A stretch of DNA of 7,630 nt from positions 1 to 7,630 of the forward strand of contig JAEWEH010000135.1 in the NCBI GenBank assembly GCA_023389535.1, read 5' to 3'. The DNA comes from Pseudomonadota bacterium. GTDB lineage: Bacteria; Pseudomonadota; Gammaproteobacteria; Burkholderiales; Burkholderiaceae_B. This document shows, in pieces, positions 6,714 through 7,630 of the stretch (position 1 is the stretch's first letter; the number at the start of each line of letters is the position of its first letter). The position numbers and the translations under genes are program-made. The notes beneath the pieces are model-generated. The model was not told where the DNA came from, did no database searches, and saw nothing but the letters and a program-made list of their open reading frames with translations.

Positions 6714-7630
6714 TTAAACGTCGACTTCGGCGAGGTTGCCCTTTTCTTCCAGCCAATGGCGCCGTTGGGCCGATTCGCCCTTGCCCATCAGCATGTCGAA
6801 CATCTGTCGTGTCGCATCCATGCCCAGCTCGCCGTAACTGACCGGCATCAGGCGGCGTGTGTCCGGGTTCATGGTGGTATCCCATAGTTGCTCGGCGCTC
6901 ATTTCACCCAGGCCCTTGAAGCGGCTGATGCTCCAGGATCCTTCGCGCACGCCTTCGCCGCGCAGCTTTTCCTGCACCACATCGAGCTCGCCCTGATCGA
7001 GGCAATACACCTTGCGTGCGGGGCGTTTGCCGGCTGCCGGCACATCGACCCGGAACAGCGGCGGGCGCGCCACATAGACGTGGCCGGCTTCCACCAGCCG
7101 CGGGAAGTGGCGGAAGAACAAAGTAAGCAACAATACTTGTATGTGCGAACCGTCCACGTCGGCATCGGACAGGATGCAGATACGCCCGTAGCGCAGGCCG
7201 GACAGGTCCGCGACGTCGCCGGCGCCATGGGGATCCACCCCGATGGCCACCGCAATGTCGTGGATTTCATTATTGGCAAACAGGCGGTCACGATCGACTT
7301 CCCAGGAATTCAGCACTTTGCCGCGCAGCGGCAGGATGGCCTGGAATTCCTTGTCCCGGCCCATCTTGGCCGACCCGCCGGCGGAATCGCCCTCTACCAG
7401 GAACAGCTCGGTGCGCGCGGTATCGCTGGATTCGCAGTCCGTCAGCTTGCCGGGCAGCACCGCCACACCGGAGCTTTTGCGCTTTTCCACTTTCTGGGCC
7501 GACCGGGCCCGCGCCTGCGCCTGGCGGATGGCGCTTTCGGCCAGCTTGCGGCCGTATTCCACATTGGCGTGCAGCCAGAGATCCAGCGCATTCTTGACGT
7601 AGCCCCCGACCAGACGCACCGCATCGCGGC
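6714..7630 (-). CDS. parE: DNA topoisomerase IV subunit B (partial, 5' end outside window)
   Basis: ParE is the ATPase subunit of topoisomerase IV and works with the ParC encoded next to it. The window holds about 304 C-terminal codons; the GHKL ATPase domain lies beyond the right edge. Visible parts are the end of the transducer domain (GGYVKNALDLWLHANVEYGRKL read in two overlapping stretches), the TOPRIM domain with TELFLVEGDSAGGSAKMGRD, whose Glu is the catalytic acid, and ILSDADVDGSHI, which supplies the metal-binding aspartates. The C-terminal block follows, with SRFKGLGEMSAEQLWDTTMNP and a final WLEEKGNLAEVDV that matches the E. coli ParE end WLQEKGDMAEIEV. The lack of the long insert found in many proteobacterial GyrB proteins, and the adjacent parC, argue for ParE over GyrB. 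The gene is intact as far as seen. Confidence 0.96.
   Translation of the reverse strand, partial: RDAVRLVGGYVKNALDLWLHANVEYGRKLAESAIRQAQARARSAQKVEKRKSSGVAVLPGKLTDCESSDTARTELFLVEGDSAGGSAKMGRDKEFQAILPLRGKVLNSWEVDRDRLFANNEIHDIAVAIGVDPHGAGDVADLSGLRYGRICILSDADVDGSHIQVLLLTLFFRHFPRLVEAGHVYVARPPLFRVDVPAAGKRPARKVYCLDQGELDVVQEKLRGEGVREGSWSISRFKGLGEMSAEQLWDTTMNPDTRRLMPVSYGELGMDATRQMFDMLMGKGESAQRRHWLEEKGNLAEVDV

Noticed and set aside
5900..6841. 313-codon plus-strand open frame opposite parC and the parE end
   Set aside because: Antisense to strongly conserved topoisomerase genes, with no recognisable protein features.

Overview
The window looks like ordinary chromosome from a GC-rich betaproteobacterium, most likely Alcaligenaceae (Bordetella/Achromobacter-like). 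This rests on recalled protein similarity, the parE-parC pairing, high GC and strong G/C preference at third codon positions; no database search was possible. Every gene I can support lies on the minus strand, so the transcription order runs from high to low coordinates.

Right part (7630 down to 4391): the 3' two-thirds or so of parE, then 19 bases, then a complete parC. Together they encode DNA topoisomerase IV, the type II topoisomerase that separates linked daughter chromosomes. All core motifs are intact. The one notable point is glutamine at the ParC site where E. coli has the quinolone-relevant Ser80.

Middle part (4390 to 574): a 131-base gap, then three genes in a row. They are a two-iron-two-sulfur flavin reductase of the type usually annotated as CDP-6-deoxy-delta-3,4-glucoseen reductase, a DadA-type D-amino acid dehydrogenase, and an exported UgpB-like solute-binding protein. 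The reductase and dadA are separated by 69 bases that hold a perfect GC-rich hairpin. dadA and the binding protein are separated by only 8 bases and are probably co-transcribed. The cluster combines one periplasmic binding protein with two redox enzymes, which suggests uptake and oxidation of an amino-containing compound. However, no permease or ATPase genes, and no dehydrase partner for the reductase, are present here. A strong hairpin at 467-507 probably ends this unit.

Left part (573 to 1): a non-coding stretch with two hairpins, then the start of a gene that runs off the left edge. It encodes a probable lipoprotein with a VirB9/TrbG-like segment, suggesting a secretion, conjugation or pilus component outside the window.

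I found no RNA genes, insertion sequences, CRISPR arrays or attachment sites, and no clearly new system. The most interesting points are the unusual reductase/dadA/binding-protein trio, the divergence of the binding protein from glycerol-3-phosphate binders, an eight-G tract inside the reductase gene, and the VirB9-like fragment at the edge.
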